A DNA stretch of 64,000 nt from Theristus sp. LFF4_11. Lineage: Eukaryota > Nematoda > Chromadorea > Monhysterida > Xyalidae. The position numbers and the translations under genes were made by a program. The notes under the pieces were generated by a model. The model saw only the letters and a list, made by a program, of their open reading frames with translations, was not told the DNA's origin and ran no database searches. Each line of letters opens with the position of its first letter. The first letter of the stretch is position 1. Positions 47,919 through 59,400 of the stretch are shown here, piece after piece. The stretch is from positions 62,001 to 126,000 of the forward strand of contig JASANC010005541.1 in the NCBI GenBank assembly GCA_030248135.1. The letters are read 5' to 3'.

Positions 47919-48399
47919 TAGGGATGGAGCCGGTTCCGGTCCGGATTCCGGCGTCTAAAATTGGATCCGGATTCCGGCGCAAATTTGCCGGATCCGGCTG
48001 GAATAGCCGAGACCCGAGAAGTGACCAGTTGATTCCTCCGTTTCAGAGCTGTTCAATGGTTTGACAAATTTGTTTCGGTGCTTTGTTGGTTTCGTTGTTG
48101 TGCATTTGGCATGTGATCAGTGAGCGTTGCTTTAGCTTAGTGTTCTGTTCAATGGCAAATGGTTCACTATTTTTGTCTTGAGTGGTAAACTTATGTGCAG
48201 CATCGTCCACTTTAACAAACGTGGCTGCCAGCAATGTGCACGTCTTTTGGCCGACGTTATTGATGAACAATAGCAGGTTTTCTAAAATCAGCCATCTTCG
48301 TTGGTCATATTCAGTTAGCTTTTTTAGTTTTGTTACTTTTTTGTGACAAGGGGTTGAGTGTACCCCCAGAACACCAGCTATTTTAGCGATGTCACCGTG

Positions 48400-49530
48400 G
48401 GTGTGCGGGTGTGCCGTGTTGCCCGCCGTGTTCGCACTGAAGCAGCGCATCGAACAAGTCCATGCGAGTGGCATTGGTACGACGAAAGAAACGCTGCTGA
48501 CCAGCATCGACACACGCTTCCGTACGCTTTTCGACAACGAATCCTACATCATGGCCACGTACGTTGATCCGCGATTCAAGAATACAGCAGTCGTATTAGA
48601 AAATGCGGGCGCGATTCATTGTGAACTACTTCACATTGCAAAGAAAATTTTGAAACGATCGGCGACGCCCACAAACTGTGAAGATACCGTATTACCCCCA
48701 ATAAACCCCCATGGGGGATTAATACGTCAGCGACTTTTAGGGGTGGGGGATTATTGGTGGGGGGGGGTTTATTTACAAAAAAATTCTAGGGGTGGGGGTT
48801 TGTTGAAAAATGGCAAAAATACATTGCATGGACGGGCAAGAAAGTCGCAGAAACTTCTACTGTACATAGAAATTTCCTTTTATAACAGCCTTTTGTAATG
48901 AAATTACTATTAACTCCTCCATTTGGGGCCTTTGGTAGCACAATTTCACCAATGTCACTGCATTCAGCCACTGAATTCGCTGGGTATGTGTTTCAAACAG
49001 GTTTCCAATTAACCCCCATGAGGGATTATTTGTGGGGGGGGGGATTATTTGGAAACTGGTCGGGGGGGTGGGGGTTTATTGGTGGGGGGGGGGGATTAAT
49101 GGTGGGGGGGGGGTTTAATGGGGGTAATACGGTACATCCGAGATCGCGAATAACGACGATGACGAAAGTGAACGCGAACCCGAACCAAATGAGAAATCGA
49201 CTGGCCTCTACGGAAACATCGAGTTTCACGCTGCGCGATCGCGCAACCCGTCAGGCGAATCCAGTCTCGATGACGAACTGCGCGGCGAAATGAATATGTA
49301 CGAGTCGGATGATTTTATCGACGAACCGGACAAAAGTGATCTAGTGCTGGACTTTTGGCGGCTGAACTCGTCGAAATACCCCAAACTATCGACAATTGCG
49401 CGCCACCAACAAGTGTGACAAGCGAACGAATGTTTTCTAAAGCCGTGTTTGTGTACAGCCGATCTTGCCTGCCAGCTCAGAACGCCGAAAAGATAATGTT
49501 TCTGAATGGAGTGTTCAGCACTTGATTATG
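48400..49530 (+). pseudogene. hAT transposase fragment split by a MITE
   Basis: Reads AVFALKQRIEQV, LLTSIDTRFRTLFDNESY, MATYVDPRFKNTAVVLEN up to 48680, then resumes after 49134 in diverged, shifted form (ERMFSKAVFVYSRSC-like region near 49430). Inactivated by the insertion and by small deletions. Confidence 0.85.
48687..49132. mobile_element. MITE with CCGTATTACCCCCATTAAAC ends
   Basis: Inverted termini CCGTATTACCCCCAATAAAC and GTTTAATGGGGGTAATACGG; TA duplicated (48685-48686 and 49133-49134). Comparing with hAT copies 1 and 3 (GATACATCCGAGATCGCGAA uninterrupted) proves the empty site. G-rich, non-coding. Confidence 0.92.
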
Positions 49531-49556
49531 CTTATGCGATGTGAATTTTGTCAGTT

Positions 49557-51228
49557 GTCGGTTCGACGTCCTCAAAGGTGCATTTCGCTTTGTTCAGTTT
49601 GATTTTGTATCGCCTCTTTGTTTTCGTCCAAATCCAGATACTGCATGCTTGCCTGTAGTTGTACTCGGACCAGGGAATTGAATGCGCTAGCATTTGAATC
49701 GTTTCCATTTGTCGATACTGCCCTTGTCTGGCGAAGGCAAAACAAAACGCCAATCATTGGGTCTCGTTTTGGGTGCAAAAAAGTGCAACCCAAACTTTTT
49801 GTACCTGGCTGGACACTGAATTTGCTGCCTATGGCGCATTGAGGAGCAGCAAAAACTGAATGACAGTCGAGACTTGAGACATTGGAGTTTTGTGTCAAAT
49901 TTCAATCGTTTTGTGCATAGCGTTTTTTAGGTTTCCCTTTGCAAATTTGTCCATGATTTGGATGCACTTTGGTCTGACAAACTGAAGTTACTATCAATTG
50001 TTATGTGGCAAAAAAATATGGTGATTTTGAATTTGCGTATGTTTTGCGCAACGATTCAACGATTTCACCACTTTTTGTCAGAGATGTGCTAATGGGGTTC
50101 CTAGGATGTTCAGGACAGGCTAGCGTCGCGCGGTGGCCGGTGGAGATTTGATTTTTTTGCGTCAGGCTGACGCAAACGCTCGATTTTTTATGCGTCAGCC
50201 CAAATTATTCCGCATCAAAAATTATATCTGTTTTTTCATCTGTTTTTCACCCCTGCTGATAACAGTTGTGAACTGAGTTGTGTGTTCTGAGCGTGTTTCT
50301 TGCAAACTTAGCCGTCTCGTTTGTTCAAACAGAAACGTCTTATCAGGAAATAGTTTTTTCTTTCGTTATTTTTTTCGGGACAAAACAGAACATTTCAAAA
50401 TTGTCAGCTGCAATAAAATTTGTAACACCGTTGCGCACATTGTTACATTGTCGTGAATATTTTTGAAAATTATATAGCTGTTTTTCATACTTCAATTCTG
50501 AAACTGCCACTTTCAATCCACCATTTTTACTTCAACACATTTTTCGTTGTGGACTATTGCATGAGTCACAATTGAGATGGAGCTTTGTTAATCAGTCGCG
50601 ATAGGATTGCTTGAAATGGAAAAAACCGATTTTTTCCGAATGCAAAGTGAACGGCAAACTCTGCATAGGAGATGCATGGACGCGTGTATGATTGCGCTGG
50701 TGTAATGCTCATTTGCATCTGATTATTCGTGATCCGTTTAAGCGGTGCAGCTGAGTCTGTTTGCGGTAATAAATTCGATGTGTGCAATTCTCAGTCGCCT
50801 CGCCCATCCTTCCCATCTACTGCTGACGTCACCTCATGCATCATGCTTTGTTTTGCTAAATACTACTTGAAAATTGCTGTTCTTTAAATCTAGTCTCTCA
50901 TCGAATCGGTGAAAACGAAACTAATTGCCTTTTCTCGTCTTGTTCCGTCTGACGCCTGTGCTGCAACAAGATCACGATTGAAATTTCAAATAACTGAGTT
51001 GCATTGATCATTGATGCATTGTTTTTCTGTCTTCTTGCACCCACCACACGTGTGCATCTTTCCTCTGTTTGTTTTCACCTGAACGCTGATAGGTTTTTGT
51101 GATGTGTTGAATTTAATTCAAGCACAACTCAATAGGCCTCAGTTGAATTACTTTACTTTGTAAACTTTGCTGTGCAGAACTAATCAGCAGCAATCTCCGT
51201 TGTGCACTAATTGCGTGCGAGTACCAAC
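49557..51228. other. Intergenic, no supported gene
   Basis: AT-rich. Minus-strand frames at 49572-49898 and 50566-50787 are open but show no known domain or splice context, and they do not resemble WD40 repeats. The segment just before 51229 may hold the promoter of the plus-strand gene. Confidence 0.4.
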
Positions 51229-54200
51229 ATGGGCAATACAACGTCTAAATATGTGTACACCGTCGACGGACAAGTATGTTGTGAACTTTTGAGTTTTGCA
51301 GTGAAAATACGTGCACAACGAGTCATTTGTGTAGCTGTGTCCCTTTGACATCCATGGCATTGTTTGTAAAAAAGTATGTATTCATTTTAATTAACCAGTG
51401 ATAAGCTGATACAAATGCAAAAGTAATGTCTAGCAGTTAGCGGTGTAAGTTTTGACCATGTGCGTTGCCTTGATGCCTTTCAATATTGTTTCTCTGATAA
51501 AAGTCTACCACTAGTGGGGTTGGTAAAAAACCGGTTTTTATATTGCCAGGAAAAAACCGGTTTTTTTGTTTTAAAACCGAAAAAACGAATATTTCCCAAC
51601 TCCAAAACTTTCCAGAACTTGGCACCTTGAACTCAAAATAGGAAATACATCAAAACTAGTGTTTTTGAGCCGCATAAAACGCTGTTTTCGGGGATGCAAC
51701 GTACCCAATTTTCTATTTTTGCTACCCATTGCTAACCAATTTTTTGTTGCAAATCAAATCAATTTGGTTTTTGTTGGTTTCCACGGCAGCACATTCAATA
51801 AATTGAAAACAACGACTGGGCAGTGACCGTGTAGGTGTGGGGAGCGGCGGGGGGGGGGGGGGCGGTTGGAACGAGACCGAATAGCTGACACCGATTTGGG
51901 GGCGAGATTTGCAGAACTGCAAAGTGAAAACGGTAGCGGATGGCGTTTGAAAAATAACATTTCATCAGTTACCGTTTCAAATCGACAACGGTCAGTCTGC
52001 TCCTAAACTTAGTTTAGCAGTCAGCTTGTCTTCATCGTATTTCACTTGACCCTTGACACAAAAGCTTTGCAAAATGATGCTTCACCAGTTCAGTTCGAAA
52101 CAGTTCACTGCACCGTTTTTTTTCAAAAATATAATTTTACATTTTATCAATCAAACGAAGAATTGTGATTTTTGACCACGAAGTTTAAAAAAATTTCAAA
52201 TTAAAAAACCGGTTCTTTATTTTTTCAAGAAAAAAACTGAAAAAAAACGGTTTTAAAACGGAAAAGAAACCGGTTATTTTTTCTGTGCCAACCCTAACCA
52301 CTAGTGAGTAGTGACTGACTGGTTCTCATAGCTGCTTTGCTTACTTAGAAAAAGGGAGTCGGGGTTGATGATCGTAGTTTTTATTGTCTTTATAGTGACA
52401 AACGCACGTTTTCTGGCCAAGTTACACTAACTGTTGTTTTAAGAAAACTATTCCAACCTGCTTATTTTTTAGTTTTTTGGCCGGGTATTTTGTTTGTGTC
52501 ACACAAAAAAGTTGCGCTTGTCTTCTGAATTTCTTTTCACGTTCACAATTTTTGTTCTCGATCCCAAAGGTTTTCTTGTGGTGTTCCCGGGCGTTTGGCG
52601 CCACACCATAAAGATTATGAAAGTGCATTGGAATTGTGAATCGTGGGCAATTAGCTGACTGGTTTTGACCAGTCCCACCAGCTCGACGGAGTCAATCAGC
52701 ACGCCAGATTCAAATGCCAGAAATCCTGGCTGCTGCTGTTAATATGAATCGAAACGACGTTATGCAACGCCAGTGGGTCTTGTATGGCATGGACGATGCG
52801 TTCGTGCCAGCTGGCATGCCACTGGGCCTAGCTCCAGCATAGCCTATGGATAGAATATTTACTGAAACGTGTCCAACCGAAATCACGGCGCGTTTCTTGC
52901 GGTTGTCATTTGCAGCAACCTAGATTTTCAATTTCCATGCTCGTTGCACGTCAAAAAGCACATGGAGCAATGAGGCAAACTGAAATTCTGGAGCGTGTGC
53001 ATGAGGAACGGGCGTTTCTTATCAACGCTAGGGATGGATCCAGCAAATTTGCCGGAATCCGGGCCGGATCCGGCAAAAGCCCATTCCGGCCGGGCCGGAT
53101 CCGGCAAAAATTGCCGGAATCCGGACCGGAATGGCCTTTTTATGTCTAAAAAACATCTACGCACATTTCGCCGCTTCTTCATCACATTTTCAGCATAAAA
53201 CAGCACAGACACAGAAACAAAGTCAGCAAGACACAGCGCATGAACCAACCAAAAATTACAACAACAACAATTGACAAAATTCACATCGCATAGGGATAAT
53301 CAAGTGCTGGCAACACTCCATTCAGAAACATGACCTTCTCGGCGTTTTGAGTTGACAAACGAGATCGGCTGTACACAAACACCTGCCTGGCTTCGGAGAA
53401 CATTCGTTCGCTTGCCACGCTTGTTAATAGCGGTGCCAGGTACCTGTATCTGCGCGCGATTGTTGATAGTTTGGGGTATTCAGACGAGTTCAGCCGCCAA
53501 AAGTCTAGCATTAGATCACTTTTGTCCAGTTCGTCGATAAAATCATTCGACTCGTACATATTCATTTCGCCGCGCAGTTCGTCATCAAGACTGGATTCGC
53601 CTGACGGGTTGCGCGGTCGCGCAGCGTGAAACTCAATGCCTCCGTAGAGGCCAGTCGATTTCTTTTTTGGTTCGGGCTCGCGTTCACTTTCGTCATCGTC
53701 GTTGTTCGCGATCTCGGATGTATCGTCGCAGTTTGTGGGCGTCTCCGGTCGTTTCAAGATTTTCTTTGCAATGTGAAGTAGTTCACAACGAATCGCGCCT
53801 TCATTTTCGAAGACGACTGCAGTATTCTTGAATCGTGGATCAACGTACGTGGCCATGATGTTGGATTCGTTGTGGAAAAGCGCACGGAAGCGTGTGTCGA
53901 TGCTGGTCAGCAGCGTTTTTTTCGTCGTACCTAGGGTTAGGGGAAAAAATCCGGATTTTTTTTTAAATTAAAAAAAAATTTTTTAATTTTTTACAAGTTA
54001 GGTTCGTTCGAAGCGTCTCGTCGAGCTGACTTCATCTAGACTATTTTCAGAACGATCCGGGAAACTATAAGAGCGAAAATCGTGTTTTATTGAAATTATG
54101 TCCATTTCATAGAGGGAAAGTTGCATTTTCAACAGTAAAACAGGGCAATTTTTCACGTGTACTTGAATATTGAACCGTTCTTAGTGGTTCCTCTTTAGAA

Positions 54201-56278
54201 AATTACCAAAATTTGACTGTGTTCAAAATTCCTGCTTGCTGTAGCTAAGTCGGCAACCCCTGTCGACCCGGTCGCCCCCCCCCCCAAGACACTTACTTTC
54301 AGGTTAAACCAGCTATGCTATCTGCCACATGGCGAGAGCCCACTCTTCAAATCATCGTATCGAAAACACGTACCATGATTTCGCGATCACGTTGCGGGCA
54401 ACTGACAGACGCAAGTTTAACACGTTAGTTTAGCTCAGCACGCAAGTTTTAACATGTGGCCATGTTATCGGGTATCTGAAAAACGGTCGTGTGATGTGGT
54501 ATTAACCAACATCTCCGCTCAAATTGTTTAACAATATATCGCACAACTCCATTGTAGACCTATAACATACGCCAATCAACAAGATATCATGTTCATCTCA
54601 TGGCCTACCGACTGAAAAACATGTTCTAAGTTGCTAGAAAACGATTTCTGGAACGATATTTCAATTCAGTTAAGTCATTTCAACGCTAAAAATTGACTCT
54701 TGAAGTCATCCAAATCGAAAAACATGGAGTACGTCGGTCAAAATGACCAAATAATGACATTTACCTAAGCACACAAAGAAGTTGGGAAGAAAATTTGGTT
54801 TGAACTTTCAAAAAATTATACCATAAATCGAATTTTCAGAGAAAAGTAGAAGAAAAATTTTTCAAATTATTTTTTAAGTTTGAAAAAAAATCCAAATTTT
54901 TTTTGAAAAAAAACGAAAAAAAAATAATAAAAAAATTCTTTCAAAGCCCCTAACCCTAGTCGTACCAATGCCACTCGCATCGACTTGTTTGATGCGCTAC
55001 TTCAGTGCGCATGCGCAAACGGCGGGCAACACCATTGAGATGGATTCGTCGTGTCGTGGATTCGTCGTTGGGGGGGGGGTTATCGGGTTTTAGGGGATCA
55101 CGGCACCCCCGCACACCCACGGTAACACACGTCGCTAAAATCGCTGGTGTTCTGGGGCTCACAAAAAAGCAACTGTTTGACAGCTAACTGAATATGACCA
55201 ACGAAAATGGCTGATTTCAAAAAAACCTGCTATTGTTCATCAACAACGTCGGCCAAAAGCTGGCAGCCAAGTTTTTTAAAGTGGACGATGCTGCACATAA
55301 GTTTACCACTCAAGACAAAAGCAGTGAACCATTTACCATTGAACAGAACACTAAACTAAAGCAACGCTCACTGATCACATGTCAAATGCACAACAACAAA
55401 ACCAACAAAGCACCGAAACAAATTTGTCAAACCATTGAACAGCTCTGAAACGGAGGAATCAACTTGTTAATTCGCGGGTCTCAGCCATTCCGGCCGGATC
55501 CGGCAAAATTGCGCCGGAATCCGGACCGGATCCGGATCCAATTTTAGGCGCCGGAATCCGGACCGGAACCGGCTCCATCCCTAATCAACGCGAACGACTT
55601 CATTTTCGGCGGGCCACGTTTGAATGAGTGTTGAATCGAGTGCATTGCATTGTGTTTTTGCAGCTGGTGTCGCGCCATCGCAGCTGCACGGTCGGTGTCG
55701 CCAGCAAAGAGCACAGGAGTCGGAGCACAGCATCGAGTTTGTTGACGAGCAGCAACCGCCGCAAGTTGTACTCGGAGACGCACGCCTCTGCAGCAGCCAG
55801 CACGTTCGCCATTCACTCGGCCAACACAAGCACGACGTCATCGTCCGTCGCAACGCATATGTCAACCACAGGCGCCACGAGCGAGCCGATACTCATTGCG
55901 AACGACAATAACAGTGCGTTCCCGAATGTCGTATTTTGAACACGACAAGCTGCTCTGCCAATGTGTACACAGTTTTGCTGACTCGCGCGCCGAAAGCGAC
56001 TCCGCAAACGTTGTTCACTATGCAGTGTGGATGATTCGATTCGGCCGTTGCACACACGTGCAAATGTTCTCATGTGTTCCGTGCAGGTTTACACCGGTTT
56101 TCGTGTTCATCGTCGGCGAGCAGCGGTCAAGGCGATCAGTTTCCATTGAAGTCGCCCAACTACTACGCGATCGATTGCAGTGCCACTGAGCAACAACAGC
56201 AGCAGCTGCCTGTGAACGCACTCAGCAGCAGTGCTGGACCGTTGGTGTTGCGCTCGTACGTCATTGGAAAGGACCAAT
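51229..56278 (+). CDS. Unrecognised plus-strand gene, exon 2 split by a hAT element
   Basis: Exon 1 (51229-51273) codes MGNTTSKYVYTVDGQ; MG plus following residues suggests N-myristoylation. Exon 2 starts at 52916 after TTTGCAG (phase 0, QPRFSISMLVARQKAHG...) and is open to the hAT insertion at 53029; on the far side, from 55592, the frame continues NDFIFGGPRLN if the element and one duplication are set aside. Exon 3 (55664-55913) and exon 4 (56087-56278) are Ser/Thr-rich with good splice sites and matching phase (1). The exon 2/3 junction does not give an open frame by any obvious donor, so that link is uncertain. Exon 4 joins in frame to the exon carrying the PP2C start, so these could be 5' exons of that gene. 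I do not recognise the protein. With the insertion in an exon this allele is probably disrupted unless the element is spliced out. Confidence 0.4.
51516..52297. mobile_element. Element with AAACCGGTTTTT repeats and 8-bp duplication
   Basis: Flanked by CCACTAGT at 51508-51515 and 52298-52305. Ends GGGGTTGGTAAAAAACCGG and CCGGTTATTTTTTCTGTGCC...ACCCTAA. Contains a non-coding interior; relatives at 6857-7190 and 26370-26555. Lies in intron 1 of the preceding gene. Confidence 0.85.
53281..53856 (-). pseudogene. hAT transposase C-terminal half, open for 191 codons
   Basis: Uninterrupted frame from MATYVDPRFKNTAVVF through an acidic linker with KKKS, then the hAT dimerisation region: LDFWRLNSSEYPKLSTIARR, SVASERMFSEARQVF and STQNAEKVMFLN near the stop. 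The upstream part of the gene is cut by the family C insertion (53932), so no complete transposase can be made from this copy. hAT transposases cut and paste DNA and make 8-bp duplications, matching all flanks seen here. Confidence 0.88.
53932..54958 (-). mobile_element. MITE family C copy 4
   Basis: TAGGGTTAGGGG to CCCCTAACCCTA in reverse orientation; duplication GTCGTACC on both sides (53924-53931 and 54959-54966). The flanks rejoin the hAT transposase frame (TTGGTACGACGAAAAAAACG). Confidence 0.93.
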
Positions 56279-56485
56279 GTGAGTTGACTGCAGCACCGCT
56301 GAAGCTGCGCTGTTTTTCTTTGTCTTCGTGAATCTGTGGCACAGTGATGCCGTGTGCAAGAGACGCTTCAACCTCCATGAATGCTGCGTGACGACTGTTC
56401 TCCTGACTGCTCAGCACACCGCGCTGAATCACGCAGTCACCCAAGTGTTGCATTTATTGTTTTATTTACTGCAGTGCGAACAGCG

Positions 56486-59400
56486 ATGGGGGCGTTTCTC
56501 GAAAAACCGTTGGTCGAGAAATCAACAATCAGCGGCGACGGACGAGACTTTCGGTACGCAGTCGGCACCATGCAAGGTGAGACTCGGGGCTTGCTGGTGT
56601 TGGTGACGGACGGTGTATATGTTTTGGCGTATATCACGTGTATAATACACCTACAAACTTCAAGATGCTCGTGAAAGTTTGCAGCTAGCTGTATCTTAGG
56701 TGTGTGGCGTAGGTCCCGTTTTTTCTTTATTTCGGTTCCGCCAAAAGAAAACGTAGGTATGCATTCAAAACGAAAGAAAAAACTGACCGTTTGGTAATTT
56801 TTCGATTAATCTCACATTCATTTCATTTGCACGTAACCTAACAGAACACACTAGCACAAAACTTAAAAAATAGAGGCGACTTTTGACGTCGTACAGCGCC
56901 AAGTGCACCACCGTACTTGCCGAGTGGCGTCCCCATGCCCACGAAACGACGTGAACCAAGGGGACGGCAACGGCACAAGACGAGACGTGCCACTGGCAAT
57001 GCGAGACAATGTTGCCGCGATGCGAGAATCGCACGAGACGCAGCAGAATTCTCGTGGCGTGGCAAGCCTAGTCTGCCGCACAGTATATCCAGTGGCTGAG
57101 CTTATGGTGACATGTGAAGTGCCGTTTGCAGGCTGGCGTGTGGACATGGAGGACGCACACACCGTGCGCATTCAACTCAGCGAACAGCACCGAGTGCTAC
57201 AGGACTGGTCGTTCTTCGCCGTCTTCGATGGTCATGCCGGCAAAAAAGTGGCTGAACATTGTGCGCACGCGCTGCTGCCGTCCATACTGGACACGGACAC
57301 CATGAAACAAGTGATACAGGTCGGCATTGCTGCTCTCTCCATCCTCGTACCATGCAGCCTGCGGGTTCTTCCAGTCTTTTGACTTTTTGGCAGAATAATT
57401 TTGTTGCACAGTTTTTGTGCAGGATCTTTCTTGCTCCTCATCAGAGAGCGTCGGCTTGAGCCCGTTGGAGTCGGAGGAATTGTGTGAACGAGTGAAACAG
57501 GCGGTCACGCAGGGATTCCTCCAGTTGGACGAACGAATGCGCACCGAGTCTGATATGCTTGGTGACAACCACGAACGCAGTGGATCAACCGTGGTTGGTC
57601 ATTGCTTTGTGATGCTGTATACGCAGTTTCCAACGTTAAAAAGTCGTTATTGTTGTTGTTCTAACTGACATCAGCTCGGCGTTGCGTCGAGAGCTGTATG
57701 GCAGTGATATAAGTGCTTTTGCTGCGTTTAGCCATGAGGCGCATGCCAGGGAGCACCTTTGGGGCTTCCGACGGAGGCACGCACCATCACTCGCCTCTCA
57801 TTGAAAGTCGTGCGCCTATTGGTCACACGGTGTTTCTTGCTGGTGACGCTCATTGACTCTGCGGTTATTACAGGGACTCCGTTCCAGCAATATTGACTTG
57901 TTGCGTCACGCATGAAACTGATAGATACCAATCAATCAATATACTAAACTTGATCGCAATAAGAAGTGAGGTCGTTTGCAGGTGTGTGCCCTGGTGTCGC
58001 CAACGCATTTCTACATTGCCAATTTGGGCGACTCACGAGCGCTGTTGTCTCGTAGCTTCGCACTGGAGACTCCGTTCTTTGCCACCGAAGACCACAAGCC
58101 GTATTTGCCGAAAGTCAGTGGCATCATGTTTTGTAGACCATTAGAATTTTTATTAAAAATATTTTTTTTGTCGAAGCGTTGTTGGTCGAAATTTCATCTT
58201 GTTTCCGCCGTTTTGGTTGAACCGCCCGCCATTTTTGGTTTGATTGTGCTGGTTTTTGCACAGGAGCGTGATCGAATTGTGGCCGCTGGTGGCTCAGTGA
58301 TGATACAGCGCGTCAATGGCAGCCTCGCCGTGTCACGGGCGCTCGGTGACTTCGAATATAAACAGGTGGCGCAGCAGTATGTTGTTGTTGTTGTTGTTGT
58401 TATTGCTTGTTGTTGCTTGCAGCACTGTCCATCGTGACACATGACTGCGTTGTGCACGGGGGGTGCTGCGCGTTAGTGAGACGCTCATGGGGTCTTCAGT
58501 TGCCACTTGAGTGTAAAGGCTCCTGTGTTCGTGCATCGTGGTTTCAGACAGGAGGAGCACGTATATCGGCTTCACTTGCCAAATTTACTCAGTTCATTCT
58601 GACACCATGCACTGCGCAACTGTTACTGCAGTCTAACTCCATAACATATCCAACTAGCTGATGGGTTGGTGATCACGTGATGCATGCATTCTGTGCAAAC
58701 CGAACTCCGCCGCCACAGCACAGAATGCATGCATCAACCAATCAGCTAGTTGGATATGTTATAGAGCTAGACTGCAAGTCGAGGTCGAATGATTTTCGTT
58801 ACTCATTTACTGTCATTCATTCAGGTTCCGAACGTGCCAAACACGCAGCAGTTGGTCAGTCCGGAGCCGGACGTTTATTGCGTCACGCGTGACAAGGTTC
58901 GATCGTTTCAGCTGAGCTTCATAATCGCACCATTCTGATTGTCGTTCTTCAAGTGACATTGTGCGTCATTGCTGGTGCTATTTTTCTGCTCAGACATGCG
59001 ACGAGTTCCTGTTGCTCGCTTGTGACGGCGTGTACGACGTGATGAGCAACGCCGAGGTGACCGAGTTCGTGCGCGACCGGCTCCTCGTGACGGACGATCT
59101 CACGCAGATCATCAATGAACTGCTGGACGCGTGCCTCTCAAAGGTCGCTCGTAAAAGCTTGTAAAAGCCATTTGCAGTCTCGAATTGCGGCAGTCAGATG
59201 CTTACATGACTGTTTCTGCATCGCGCTCACTGGTTGCTCTCCAAACAGCTCCATGCACCCAATGATCACAGCCCGATTCTCAAATGCTAGATTGCCCGCT
59301 GCATAAGTTTTGCAGTTTAGCCGGCGCTCACTGATTGGCGGTCACAAGTCAGGTTTGGTTTTATAATGCAAGCAAGCCAATAAACTGTGTGAGACTGACA

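Larger units (their letters stand above)
47919..49556 (+). mobile_element. hAT transposon copy 2, 3' truncated
   Basis: Left end TAGGGATGGAGCCGGTTCCG as in copy 1. The body is collinear to GTGAATTTTGTCAGTTG near 49556, where similarity stops before the right terminus. Carries a separate MITE at 48687-49132. Confidence 0.88.
53029..55583 (-). mobile_element. hAT transposon copy 3 (minus), inside a host exon
   Basis: TAGGGATGGATCCAGCAAATTTG at the left, GGAACCGGCTCCATCCCTA at the right; exact 8-bp duplication ATCAACGC (53021-53028 and 55584-55591). Holds the best-preserved transposase of the three copies and a family C insertion at 53932-54958. Confidence 0.93.

Noticed and set aside
55600..56073. 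Minus-strand frame (LLLVNKLDAVLRLLCSLLAT) opposite exon 3 of the plus-strand gene
   Set aside because: Looks protein-like, but has an in-frame TGA at 55813-55815 and no matching splice sites, while the plus strand has a good acceptor and donor. Doubt remains.
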